Under the pieces are notes generated by a model. The model was not told the origin of the DNA. It did no database searches and worked only from the letters and a program-made list of their open reading frames with translations. Shown here piece by piece: positions 24,078-32,676 of a stretch of DNA of 41,538 nt. The translations under genes were made by a program, and so were the position numbers. The DNA comes from a virus, in IMG/VR virus record IMGVR_UViG_3300032240_001438, positions 1 through 41,538 of that record. The stretch is one strand, 5' to 3'. Each line of letters opens with the position of its first letter. Position 1 is the stretch's first letter.

Positions 24078-24448
24078 TTTTTCTTCATCCAATTAGCCAC
24101 AGGGCTTACTGTATTTGTATCTTTAGGTTCAACGCTTTTGCCACGTTTTTGTAATTCTTTACCATCTGTTGGAATAGTTGCCATGGCCGCTAATATCATT
24201 AAGTGTTCTGCATCAGTGTATGGTACCGCTACATTGTATTTTTCAATCCAAGATGCTCCATCCATGTCTACAGGTTTTGAACTTTTTCCGTCTGCCATAG
24301 CAGTAGCCATCCAAATGCGGTTTAGATGATAAGTTCGATCATATCCACCTATATCTCGCATTCTAGTTACTCCTTGGGTAGCTTGTATAAAATGGTCATG
24401 CATTTTACCATCTCCCCTAGTTTCTAATACAAATTCTTTAGCTCGCAT
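24074..24448 (-). CDS. Small internal-protein-like paralogue A
   Basis: 124 residues beginning MRAKEFVLETRG and ending SPVANWMKKK, a paralogue of the following gene. Central phrases such as YDRTYHLNRIWMATAMADG and IEKYNVAVPYTDAE recur in similar proteins of uncultured aquatic T4-like phages, as far as I remember, without function. Start codon overlaps the dps stop as TAATG. The tandem pair probably arose by duplication, with the end peptides held constant. Confidence 0.68.
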   Translation of the reverse strand: MRAKEFVLETRGDGKMHDHFIQATQGVTRMRDIGGYDRTYHLNRIWMATAMADGKSSKPVDMDGASWIEKYNVAVPYTDAEHLMILAAMATIPTDGKELQKRGKSVEPKDTNTVSPVANWMKKK

Positions 24449-24891
24449 TACACTGATCCTTTTAAACTAGCACGTAAGAACCATCCATGCTTTTCGTGAT
24501 TGTCCATGCGCTCGGCTAGGAAGTTACTAAAGCCGTGTTTGCCAGCAGCCTCTGCGGCATCGTATGTTTTCTTTAAGATAATGATCATTTTTTCATTATC
24601 CATTAGTAATTCTTTGACCATGGCTTCCATAGGAATAATCTGTGTTTCATCTTCTACCTTGGTAAGCATATTGAAACGGCTTAGACTAGCAGGAGCGTAG
24701 GTTTGTAACTTGCGAAGATTCTCGGCAAAGTCATCAATGCTACCATATACTTCGTCGTATATGCGTTCAAATAATAGGTGGAATTCGTAGAAGTCTTTGC
24801 CTTCTACATTCCAATGAAAATTTTGTGCTTTTAGTGCAAAACTAAATTCACTGGCAAAAGCAATTTTAGCAATTTGTTGTAGTTGTTCCAT
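24448..24891 (-). CDS. Dps-like ferritin-family protein
   Basis: 147 residues from ATG at 24891, which gives the usual Dps length and start (MEQLQQIAKIAFASEF); an in-frame start at 24963 would run into the upstream gene. Family marks are FALKAQNFHWNVEGKDFYEFH with the His of the ferroxidase centre, then FERIYDEVYGSIDDFAENLR with the acidic ligands. Dps dodecamers bind iron and protect DNA against oxidation. A phage copy among putative packaged proteins could protect genome or host DNA. No strong ribosome site precedes it, so coupling to the upstream gene is likely. Confidence 0.85.
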   Translation of the reverse strand: MEQLQQIAKIAFASEFSFALKAQNFHWNVEGKDFYEFHLLFERIYDEVYGSIDDFAENLRKLQTYAPASLSRFNMLTKVEDETQIIPMEAMVKELLMDNEKMIIILKKTYDAAEAAGKHGFSNFLAERMDNHEKHGWFLRASLKGSV

Positions 24892-24904
24892 GGTACTATA
24901 TTTA

Positions 24905-25159
24905 TTATTTTCCAAACCAAAGTTTAAACCACGCATCTGTGCCCGGTTTAATATTTTGTTCACGCTGTATTTGTCCTTTGTTGCTACTTACTACAGGCTG
25001 TTTTAGTTTAGCTTTATATTCTGCTAACCTAGCTTCGGCACCTAACCCTCCCATTAAATGAGCTGCCTTTAACTCATGTATAGGATCTTCAGGAGCAAGA
25101 TAACAATCATCAAGACTGTCTTGCGATATATTATCTTTTGTTATGTAGTATTGCTTCAT
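24905..25159 (-). CDS. Small hypothetical protein
   Basis: 84 residues, hydrophilic, with an ALMGGLG-like helix segment (HELKAAHLMGGLGAEARLAEY) and the end PGTDAWFKLWFGK, a phrase that recurs in uncultured T4-like phages. It begins inside the last 29 bases of the large ligase/nucleotidyltransferase gene and ends 13 bases before dps. No function is recognised. Confidence 0.62.
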   Translation of the reverse strand: MKQYYITKDNISQDSLDDCYLAPEDPIHELKAAHLMGGLGAEARLAEYKAKLKQPVVSSNKGQIQREQNIKPGTDAWFKLWFGK

Positions 25160-28100
25160 TCATTATAATCTTGTTAATTAAAGAATCCATAATGTCTTGT
25201 ACATCTTCGTTTACAGGAACGCATTTAGTAGCAGTACGTGTGCTCTCCGCCACATCTTTTTTATCAACTAACGGACCGCCTGTGACCCAGGCATCGCAAG
25301 TCCTGCGACTAGCACATTTGAATTTTAAAAAACGGCAATAGCCAAGATCGCCGGCTTCGATTGTAGGATCTTCTGATCCTTGAGTTGATCCAATACCCTG
25401 TGCGATACAGTCTAATGTATCTGCTCTTTGATCAAATGCCGCACAGTTGCCGCATAGGCTTTGTTTGGCCTCGTCTATGCTATCTAGATTCCATTCATCT
25501 ACTTTTTTCATCCAGAATGTATTGTTAGGCAAGTCTGGATTAAGTGGACCGTATCCGTACTCGTTGATGGCTTTTTGTCTATTTTTTAAGTTGAGAGCAA
25601 TATCTTGAGTAGCTGGTGGACATTTGCTATTGTCATCTGCTTCTTTCAAACGATGCCCGTCTTTTTTACTGTACTTACCGGATTTCTCTTTGGCAATAGC
25701 AATAGCGGCTTGTTGTGCCGCCGATCCAGCTTCCGCCACACCTTGCTCACCAATGTTTTTATCAATTCCTCTTGATCGAATTCCTCCGAGCTTTCGAACT
25801 TTAGCCAGCTCTTCTAGAGCATGGCGGATCTGTTCGATGTTCATTGACAACTCTTTAAAATTACGTGTAATCATTTCCCATTCTAATGGGCTAGCGTTTT
25901 GTGCTCGTTGAGCTAGATCGGCTAACTGACCTTTAGCTCGCATCATGCGAGTTTTTAATTCAGCAGAGTTAACTCCTTGATGACCGTAGATCGTAGGATT
26001 CATTGGTTCTGCAGGATCCATTTCAATAGGAGATTCCGCCACACCTTGCTTTGTTGCTGGGCGAATTAATGAATTAAATAATCTTGATTCAGCAACAGGT
26101 TGAGGTGCTGGTTGTTCTGGTTGTGGTTGTTGTATGCCCATACCTTTTCTCGTTATATCCATTAAGTGCTTGACCCAATCTACACCAAGTTTGTTTACAT
26201 CAAAAGCATTGGACCATGTGGACAATGCCTTCTCGGGTGGGTCATTTTTTAAACTGTTGCGTAACGCAGTTCCGCTGATGCCTGTGCCGCGAGGAGTAAC
26301 ATCCAGACTTACTTTAACGTGTTCGTAGCCTGGAAATTTGTTTACAGCTTTCATTAAGGCAGCAGGCATATTCATACCAGCACGATCTTCACCTACCATA
26401 ATAATAATGTTATCGTAACGTGGAGGTTTACCCGGCAATGGATTAATCAGCTCATGTTTAATTTTTTGTATCAGTTGCCCGCCTGCTTGTACTGTGCTAA
26501 TGTTATTAGCATACTGTGGATATAATTTATGCCATGTCTGTACTTTAACTGCTGTAGGAATAGGATCGTCTTTGCCTTCAGCATTGCCAATAAACAAATA
26601 AGGATCTCCACCTACTTCCTTGGCTTTGTTAATAGTATAGTTAAAAAGTTCTTCGTGCCCTTTGTGTCCAATAAATGACCCTACTGCTACGACTGCGGTC
26701 TTGTTAGCATTTTCACGTGGACGCTCTGTCCATGCCGTTTTTTTGGCATCTTGTTTGGCACTAATAACATCTCGTTGTTCTTGGCTAGTAACTTTAATAG
26801 GACCTAGGCGACTGTTAATAACAATACCTTCATAGTCCTTGCCTAGTAAATCTTTGCCAAGGATGTTAGGGTCTTTGATAATAGCTTGTTCTAACGCAAC
26901 TTTAACTGGATCCAATGCGGCAGCAACATCACGCTTACGTTGTAAACTACCTGGACTCTTGTCAGCTAACATTGCTTTAAACTGTTCTAAGTTTTCTAAA
27001 GGTGGTACAAGTGCTGTAACATCAAGGCCTTCTTTTTGTGTAAGGCTGTTATCAATAAACATAACACTGCTAGCGCGACCTACGCTCAATAGTTGTTTAA
27101 TAAATTCATTGCTATCAGGCAAGTCCTCGCCTGTGTCTGCGTCAACTACACGGAACGGAACTAATGCTAGTTGTACACCTTCGGGTAACTTATCATAATG
27201 AATACCAACAAACTTTAATTTGCCTTCTGGAGTCTCTGTGGCAAAGGGTAAGAATAATACTTCGCAGGTAACTTGTTTATTAACTAAAAACTTTGGACCT
27301 AGTTTGCTGTCTACTAGTTTAACGGCCTTCATCATTTCTTCAAACAAGTCGTCAAATAATTGAGCGCGACCTAGTACTTCTGTATCAGTAGTACCTTTCT
27401 GTTGATGGTATGCTACGAACCCTGCTTGGTATCTTGGTTCAGTACGACTAGTACCCATAAAAGGTTTGCCTTCTGAGTTCTTACCAAAGCGTCCACCGAA
27501 CCCGTCAACTTTAACATTTAATGGAATATTTTGTAATTTAAAACTTCCGTTGCCATCGTGTAGCTCGTCTAATAAGTCTAAGAAATCTAAAGGTTTTAAG
27601 TCGTGTAAGTGCGGCATGCCTTTACGTAGTTGTGCCTTGACAGGTGCGGCATCGCCTTCAGCTTCTTCAATTGGATTATCTAATCCAACAGGCCCTTCTG
27701 TGGCCACTCTATAATTCTTAACATACTCTTGGCGCATCTGCTCTAAGTTAGTCGGCGGCGTTACCTCAAGAGTTTTTAAAGCATAGTTAAGTGCTACATT
27801 CTTTTCTACAAGATCTCGTTGTGGATCACCTTTATACAATCCCTGTGCTCCTCTAGCAAATAGTTTATCAACAAAAGAATCTAATACACTTTCTTTTTCT
27901 TCTTGTGGAAGCACTAAATTTATTAGCTCTAGTAGTCCTGTAAAGCTCCATGTCTTTGAAAGAGCTTTTGATAATGTGGAACGATCAATTCTCTTGTCAA
28001 AAATAGCTTGGAAGATTTTACTGATATCTTTTTCATAGTTACCTGGAGGCAACTCTTTTAGTACAGGCAACCCATCAATTTCTAAAGGACGTCCTTTTTC

Positions 28101-28841
28101 ATCTAACACTGGTTCATACTTTGTACGTAGTCCACCGCCCTCTTTACTACTAACGGCAAAAGAAAGCATACTATCACGTTCTACTTTGTCTGTAATTTTA
28201 CCTGTGCGCTTATGAACTTTTCTAAGTATGAAATCTTCTGAAGCTATTTTTGTCAATGATTGTATTAACCATTTATGGAATACGCCTTTGATTCCTTGAC
28301 TTATATCGTCCCAACTACTGCTATGACTAAACGCCGCCCAGTCTGTTGGTTGATCTTTTTCGCTATAGTCAACAAATTCGAAGTCGATTTGAAATTTGAT
28401 AGGTGGATCTGTTAGTTCCCAAAGACTGCTATATTGTTCGTTGCCCCTGCTGTAACCTAGAAACTTAGCATTGCCAACAACTTGTCCTTTAACACTATCA
28501 AGCCATTGTGCTAACTGTGGTTCGGATTCTTTATTAACCTGCGTGTCAATATCGCCTACTTTGGGTTTAACACGTTCAAACTCTTCGTCGGATAAGTTTG
28601 TATCAAAGAAATGTAAACTAGACCCGCTTAGATACTTACGAGCTTTAAGAACTTTAGGATTCCAAAGAGGACCTCCTACGTTTTGTTGATAACCAGCATT
28701 GATAGCATCTAGTAATGCGCTTAGAATAGGAACAATATAAGCACGGTTATGAACTTTAAGATCAATTTGTTGTGCTTGAGCTCCATCGACTTCTAGATTA
28801 CCGCCTTCGTTGAGTCGTGTAAAGAAATGTCTAAGTTTCAT
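25131..28841 (-). CDS. Giant multidomain nucleotidyltransferase/ligase-like protein with VAE cleavage-like sites
   Basis: 1236 residues. The N-terminus MKLRHFFTRLNE-G resembles a capsid-targeting peptide with a gp21-type LxE|G site. Residues 65-200 have GDIDTQV (96-102) and FQIDFEF, the acidic pairs of polymerase-beta-like nucleotidyltransferases. Residues 440-690 look like a covalent nucleotidyltransferase/ligase: KVDGFGGRFG (Lys444), EGIV (671) and PIKV (681). Residues 715-900 are a HxGH nucleotidylyltransferase: GSFIGHKGHE (721-730) and ISGTALR (855-861), as in NadM/NMNAT enzymes. The rest has VAE sites (918, 936, 1037, 1199), LKE|A (1067) and six or more Cys (1130-1182). Activity is unproven; the fusion is unusual. 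Confidence 0.72.
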   Translation of the reverse strand: MKLRHFFTRLNEGGNLEVDGAQAQQIDLKVHNRAYIVPILSALLDAINAGYQQNVGGPLWNPKVLKARKYLSGSSLHFFDTNLSDEEFERVKPKVGDIDTQVNKESEPQLAQWLDSVKGQVVGNAKFLGYSRGNEQYSSLWELTDPPIKFQIDFEFVDYSEKDQPTDWAAFSHSSSWDDISQGIKGVFHKWLIQSLTKIASEDFILRKVHKRTGKITDKVERDSMLSFAVSSKEGGGLRTKYEPVLDEKGRPLEIDGLPVLKELPPGNYEKDISKIFQAIFDKRIDRSTLSKALSKTWSFTGLLELINLVLPQEEKESVLDSFVDKLFARGAQGLYKGDPQRDLVEKNVALNYALKTLEVTPPTNLEQMRQEYVKNYRVATEGPVGLDNPIEEAEGDAAPVKAQLRKGMPHLHDLKPLDFLDLLDELHDGNGSFKLQNIPLNVKVDGFGGRFGKNSEGKPFMGTSRTEPRYQAGFVAYHQQKGTTDTEVLGRAQLFDDLFEEMMKAVKLVDSKLGPKFLVNKQVTCEVLFLPFATETPEGKLKFVGIHYDKLPEGVQLALVPFRVVDADTGEDLPDSNEFIKQLLSVGRASSVMFIDNSLTQKEGLDVTALVPPLENLEQFKAMLADKSPGSLQRKRDVAAALDPVKVALEQAIIKDPNILGKDLLGKDYEGIVINSRLGPIKVTSQEQRDVISAKQDAKKTAWTERPRENANKTAVVAVGSFIGHKGHEELFNYTINKAKEVGGDPYLFIGNAEGKDDPIPTAVKVQTWHKLYPQYANNISTVQAGGQLIQKIKHELINPLPGKPPRYDNIIIMVGEDRAGMNMPAALMKAVNKFPGYEHVKVSLDVTPRGTGISGTALRNSLKNDPPEKALSTWSNAFDVNKLGVDWVKHLMDITRKGMGIQQPQPEQPAPQPVAESRLFNSLIRPATKQGVAESPIEMDPAEPMNPTIYGHQGVNSAELKTRMMRAKGQLADLAQRAQNASPLEWEMITRNFKELSMNIEQIRHALEELAKVRKLGGIRSRGIDKNIGEQGVAEAGSAAQQAAIAIAKEKSGKYSKKDGHRLKEADDNSKCPPATQDIALNLKNRQKAINEYGYGPLNPDLPNNTFWMKKVDEWNLDSIDEAKQSLCGNCAAFDQRADTLDCIAQGIGSTQGSEDPTIEAGDLGYCRFLKFKCASRRTCDAWVTGGPLVDKKDVAESTRTATKCVPVNEDVQDIMDSLINKIIMNEAILHNKR
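25731..25744 (-). repeat. Dispersed 14-bp repeat, copy 2 (GVAE codons)
   Basis: Exact copy of AAGGTGTGGCGGAA, here within EQGVAEAGS of the 1236-residue protein. With the preceding C the identity to copy 3 extends to GCAAGGTGTGGCGGAA. Confidence 0.7.
26034..26047 (-). repeat. Dispersed 14-bp repeat, copy 3 (GVAE codons)
   Basis: Exact copy of AAGGTGTGGCGGAA, here within KQGVAESP of the 1236-residue protein, 303 bases from copy 2. A diverged relative, GATGTGGCGGAGAGC for DVAES, lies at 25243-25257. Confidence 0.7.
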
Positions 28842-29222
28842 TTATTTGTCCCCTAACTGAAACTCTTTTTTATTAATAGCTTCAAGGAAGTGATCACATA
28901 ATTGTTCACATAGACCATCACGAAGTTCTTTAGGAAAGTGTTTGGCAGGCTTGCCTTTCATTTCTTTCTTGTGATAGAACTCCATACAACCTTTTTCTAC
29001 CATCGGACGCATAGACGCTACACATTCTTCTCTGTTTAATTTGCCTGCTTCGTTGTCACGAGACATTTTTTGTATTAAATCAATGGCATGATCTTTGTGT
29101 AACTTGTCGTGATCTAGTATATACCAGAATAACTCGTCCTTGTGATCAGAGATATCTTGTTCTGATTGTGTTTCTTTCTTACCTAATTTAACAGGTCTGC
29201 CAAAAAATTCGTATAGTTTCAT
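28842..29222 (-). CDS. Conserved phage protein, first gene of the internal-protein operon
   Basis: 126 residues from the ATG at 29222; an in-frame ATG at 29237 adds five residues and cannot be excluded, neither having a clear ribosome site. I prefer the inner one because it gives MKLYEFFGRP, like the targeting-type N-termini of downstream genes. The body is helical and charged, with ELFWYILDHDKLHKDH and three Cys (EECVAS, EKGCMEF, GLCEQLCDH). Its stop TAA is directly followed by the ATG of the giant protein. Function not known. Confidence 0.65.
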   Translation of the reverse strand: MKLYEFFGRPVKLGKKETQSEQDISDHKDELFWYILDHDKLHKDHAIDLIQKMSRDNEAGKLNREECVASMRPMVEKGCMEFYHKKEMKGKPAKHFPKELRDGLCEQLCDHFLEAINKKEFQLGDK

Positions 29223-29257
29223 AGTTTTTACAAGCATTATGAACGCAAATATGCATT

Positions 29258-29283
29258 AATACTCTCCGTATAGAGTATTTATT
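29258..29283 (-). promoter_or_regulatory. Hairpin and late-promoter-like box before the internal-protein operon
   Basis: The 83-base gap between the 134-residue gene and the 29222 start holds a perfect 7-bp stem AATACTC / GAGTATT with 8-base loop (29258-29279), overlapped on the minus strand by AATAAATA (29276-29283), one base off the TATAAATA late element. Without a T run the stem is not a convincing terminator. It may be the late promoter for the operon reaching to 21289. Confidence 0.4.
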
Positions 29284-29304
29284 ACAAACAAACTAAATGA
29301 AAAA

Positions 29305-29709
29305 TTAGTGATTATACAGAATGTACTGTACAGCGCCATTGTTAATAGCAACATTGGCTCTTACCCATACAAAATTACCAGCAAAGTTGGCACAGTCTAC
29401 GGTGCTAGTAGTTCGTGTATCCATGACATTATAGCTTATTGTTGTATCAGTAATACTAAACCAGTCATTGTCTGCCGGTGCTGTTGCTAATGTAGCTTGC
29501 ATAGTTACTGTACCAATAAAGTCTGAAGTGGCCACACACATAGTTGTATGTAATCCGTCGCTACCTCCAAAGTATCCATCGCCTTTTAGCTTGTCGCTAA
29601 CAAATACAACGGTACCTGTGGCCGTGTTTGGATAAACAACCGCAGTGGTACTAGTTGTATTAGGGAAGTGATCCGGACGAAATTTTAGACTTTGGCTAAG
29701 TGCTGGCAT
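29305..29709 (-). CDS. Small virion-type protein
   Basis: 134 residues, almost all beta-strand-like: TTAVVYPNTATGTVVFVS, GDGYFGGSDGLHTTM, FIGTVTMQATLAT and FVWVRANVAINNG. This arrangement recurs in small structural proteins (possible tail or head decoration) of T4-like aquatic phages. A late-type box CATAAATA stands 21 bases before the start codon, with ATAGGATATAAAC as ribosome region. Late expression and a beta-rich fold favour a virion protein; the precise site is unknown. Confidence 0.65.
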   Translation of the reverse strand: MPALSQSLKFRPDHFPNTTSTTAVVYPNTATGTVVFVSDKLKGDGYFGGSDGLHTTMCVATSDFIGTVTMQATLATAPADNDWFSITDTTISYNVMDTRTTSTVDCANFAGNFVWVRANVAINNGAVQYILYNH

Positions 29710-29718
29710 GTTTATATC

Positions 29719-30414
29719 CTATGAACTAGTATTTATGCTAGATCTAGGTATAAATTGTTCTGTTCTACTTACATAACCCTGCGCCGCTAGTCCTACCATC
29801 ATGAGCATTTGCTTGTTTGACACGTATAGAAACGGATCTTGATGATAATACCGGCTACCTGACAAGTATCTTTCTGTACCTGGACTAACACGTATCATAT
29901 CACTGTTGTATTTTTTAGTCCATTCTAGTAGACTATTTCTTACATCTAGTGGCATTTGTTTAAAAATAACTTTATGTGTGTATTTTCCGTGTGGTAATTC
30001 ATTACAAACTACAGTTTTTTTATCGCCAACAATAGTATTAAGGACTTGATTGTCTTCGGGCTCAGTAACACAGATGACAAATTCTTCTAGTATCTTGATT
30101 GCTTTTTCGTAGGCGGTTTTGTCTGTGAAAAAATAGTTAACATGAGATCCTTCAATGCGAAGTTTATAACTATCATCATCCAATAGCATCAACAACTTAC
30201 AGTAATTAAACAATCGTTGTCGATCTGTTGGTGTACTTTTATTTGATGGATTATAAAAAGAAATTAGATCTTCTCGTTCTCCTGTACACCAAAGCATTAT
30301 TTGTTTTATACTCCATACTCTTAGATAAGTACCGTGTCTTATTATGGTACTTATCTTGTAAGGGTACTTTCCGTAAAACAGTTTATGTGTTTTCTGTTTC
30401 CGTAACTGGATCAT
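29719..30414 (-). CDS. Hypothetical protein downstream of clpA
   Basis: 231 residues, basic, with many Tyr and Lys. It begins GKYPYKISTIIRHGTYLRVW and contains a repeat-like second half with HGKYTHKVIFKQMPLDVR, as if two related halves each start with GKYP/GKYT-hK. No known motif. Its ATG lies 32 bases inside the end of clpA, and I found no better start downstream. Shares the chaperone transcript, but no function can be read from it. Confidence 0.6.
   Translation of the reverse strand: MIQLRKQKTHKLFYGKYPYKISTIIRHGTYLRVWSIKQIMLWCTGEREDLISFYNPSNKSTPTDRQRLFNYCKLLMLLDDDSYKLRIEGSHVNYFFTDKTAYEKAIKILEEFVICVTEPEDNQVLNTIVGDKKTVVCNELPHGKYTHKVIFKQMPLDVRNSLLEWTKKYNSDMIRVSPGTERYLSGSRYYHQDPFLYVSNKQMLMMVGLAAQGYVSRTEQFIPRSSINTSS
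29730..29737 (-). promoter_or_regulatory. Late-promoter-like box
   Basis: CATAAATA on the minus strand, one base from the TATAAATA consensus, 21 bases before the start codon of the beta-rich 134-residue gene. The spacing is like that of the exact copy at 40752-40759. Confidence 0.5.
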
Positions 30415-32653
30415 TTTTAACCTTTATAGGCATTGGATCTATAAAATTTAATTTAAGTTCTGAATTGTCTACATCAATTTCTACAATTCCGCCATTCATT
30501 AGTTTACCAAACAGTATTTCCTTACTCAACGGACGTTTAATAAGTTCTTCGATTGTACGTTGTAGTGGACGAGCACCCATCTTACTGTTAAATCCTTTGG
30601 AAATTAACAATTCAATTGCTGACGCTGTGGGTTTAACATGAATGTTTTTATCTTTGACCAAAGAATTAAGTTCATCAATAAACTTCTTAACAATTTTAAT
30701 CATTGTAGCTTGATCTAACTTGCCGAATCGAATAACACCGTCTAGACGATTACGGAATTCAGGAGCAAAGAATCGGTTAACAGCATCTTTAGGATCACTG
30801 TCTCGTTCCAAGCTACCAAATCCTACACTGTTCTTTTCAGCGTCGGCGGCACCTAAGTTAGATGTCATAATGATAATAGCATTACGTCCGTCTGCCTTTT
30901 TACCATTAGATCCTGTAACAAAGCCGTTATCCATTAATTGAAGCATGATTGTTAGTACACTAGGGTGTGCTTTTTCAACCTCGTCAAGCAACAATACACA
31001 ATTAGGATTTTCTTGTAGCTGTGTAATTAATTGTCCAGCATTGTCATCAAAGCCAACATAGCCCGGAGGAGCACCAATAAACTTAGCCACACTATGCTGT
31101 TCTTGGAATTCACTCATATCAAAGCGAACTAGTTTAACTCCAAGATTAATCGCTAATTGTTTGGCAGCTTCAGTTTTACCTACACCTGTTGGACCCACAA
31201 ATAAGAAATTACCAATAGGTCTATTTAGAGATTTTAATCCTGCTTGAGCAATAAACACTTTATCAAGTAAGCTCTCAATGGCCTTTTCTTGTCCGTAGAC
31301 CTTGGATCTCATGTTCTTATCGAGAGATTCAAGATTAACTGAATCTTTGTTGCCGACCTGTTCAAGAGAGATATTGGCTATCTTACTGATTTCGAATACA
31401 ATCTCATCATGGTCAACAACTCCGCCTTCCTCGTCTTTGACTTTAAAACGAGCACACGCACAATCGATTAAGTCAATGGCCTTGTCGGGTAATTTCTTAT
31501 CGCTCATGTATTTGATAGAATATTTTACGCTATCAATAACTGCTTGATTTGTAATTTTAACACCGTGATGTTTTTCGTAATACTTTTTAAGACCTTTAAT
31601 GATCTTAATTGCTGTTGCCTCATCTGGCTCATCAATAGTAACACGCTGGAATCGGCGCATCAACGCACGATCCTTTTCAAAGTGTTTACGATATTCTTCC
31701 CAGGTTGTCGATGCAATAACTTTAATAGTACCTCGACCTAATGCGCTCTTAAGCATATTGGCCATATCGTTGGCACCGCCATTACCGCCTGCGCCAGCAC
31801 CATTCATCATGTGTGCTTCGTCGATAAACAATATACTCTTGCCCTTCTTTTCAAGAGCAGAAATTACACCTTTAAGTCGTTCCTCAAAATCTCCACGGTA
31901 CTTACTACCGGCAAGCATTGCGCTAATATCAAGACTGTATACGCTATGGTCTTGAATAAATTTAGGAACACTACCTTCGATAATCTTTCGAGCCAGTCCT
32001 TCGGCAATAGCAGTTTTACCTACACCCGGATCTCCAATTAAAATAGCGTTAGCTTTGGTACGGCGAGCAAGTACTAATGTAATTTCTTCAATTTCATTAT
32101 CTCGACCAATAACAGGGTCGATCTGTTTGGCCTTTGCTCTTGCTGTAAGGTTAGAACAGAATTGAGTAATAACTTTTTCTAGTTGTGCTAGACCTTGAGG
32201 ACTAATTGATCCGTTGTCCTCACTGACTTCTTTGTTTAAGAAAGATAGAAATTTATCTTTGTCAATGTTTGCTTGTCTCAAGAAAAATACAGCATGACTT
32301 TTCTTTTCAGCAAACAAACTAATAAAACAATCAACAGGTTCAATAATCTGACGACCACTATATAACACTTGCGAAAACGTTTTGTTTAACAGTCTTTCAA
32401 TACTGGCAGTTTTCTTAGGACGATTAACGTCAGTATTGACGATGTCTTTTAAATCATTAGTGATGTAATTTTCTACAGACTCTTTTAGAACTTTAACATT
32501 AGTTCCGTAATCTGTTAATATCTTACTAAATTCTTCATTGTTTAGCATACTAAACAAAAAATGCTCTAGTGTAATATATTCATGTTTGTTAACACTGGCT
32601 ACTTGTACAGCGTGTTCAAAGATTTTCTCAAGATCCTTGTTTGGTTCCAACAT
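30383..32653 (-). CDS. clpA: ClpA-like AAA+ unfoldase
   Basis: 756 residues, essentially full length for ClpA (758 in E. coli). N-domain (1-145), then D1 with Walker A GDPGVGKT (207-214), Walker B ILFIDEAH and arginine fingers DRALMRRF; D2 with GPTGVGKT (487-494), [11 protein letters not shown], and PEFRNRLD. The loop that docks ClpP reads SVGFGS (VGF at 610-612) where E. coli ClpA has IGL. The protein would unfold targets for host ClpP or act alone. No phage ClpP is in the window. It lies 23 bases after the DnaJ-like gene, preceded by AAGGAA. Confidence 0.93.
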   Translation of the reverse strand: MLEPNKDLEKIFEHAVQVASVNKHEYITLEHFLFSMLNNEEFSKILTDYGTNVKVLKESVENYITNDLKDIVNTDVNRPKKTASIERLLNKTFSQVLYSGRQIIEPVDCFISLFAEKKSHAVFFLRQANIDKDKFLSFLNKEVSEDNGSISPQGLAQLEKVITQFCSNLTARAKAKQIDPVIGRDNEIEEITLVLARRTKANAILIGDPGVGKTAIAEGLARKIIEGSVPKFIQDHSVYSLDISAMLAGSKYRGDFEERLKGVISALEKKGKSILFIDEAHMMNGAGAGGNGGANDMANMLKSALGRGTIKVIASTTWEEYRKHFEKDRALMRRFQRVTIDEPDEATAIKIIKGLKKYYEKHHGVKITNQAVIDSVKYSIKYMSDKKLPDKAIDLIDCACARFKVKDEEGGVVDHDEIVFEISKIANISLEQVGNKDSVNLESLDKNMRSKVYGQEKAIESLLDKVFIAQAGLKSLNRPIGNFLFVGPTGVGKTEAAKQLAINLGVKLVRFDMSEFQEQHSVAKFIGAPPGYVGFDDNAGQLITQLQENPNCVLLLDEVEKAHPSVLTIMLQLMDNGFVTGSNGKKADGRNAIIIMTSNLGAADAEKNSVGFGSLERDSDPKDAVNRFFAPEFRNRLDGVIRFGKLDQATMIKIVKKFIDELNSLVKDKNIHVKPTASAIELLISKGFNSKMGARPLQRTIEELIKRPLSKEILFGKLMNGGIVEIDVDNSELKLNFIDPMPIKVKNDPVTETENT

Positions 32654-32676
32654 TATTTTTTCCTTCTATGTTTTAT

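Noticed and set aside
24899-24906. AATAAATA just before dps as a late promoter
   Set aside because: It lies only 8 bases before the chosen start codon, so a transcript from it would have almost no leader, and the box differs from TATAAATA.
29258-29279. 7-bp stem as a factor-independent terminator
   Set aside because: The stem is AT-rich and lacks a T run on the minus strand, so I kept it only as a possible regulatory site.
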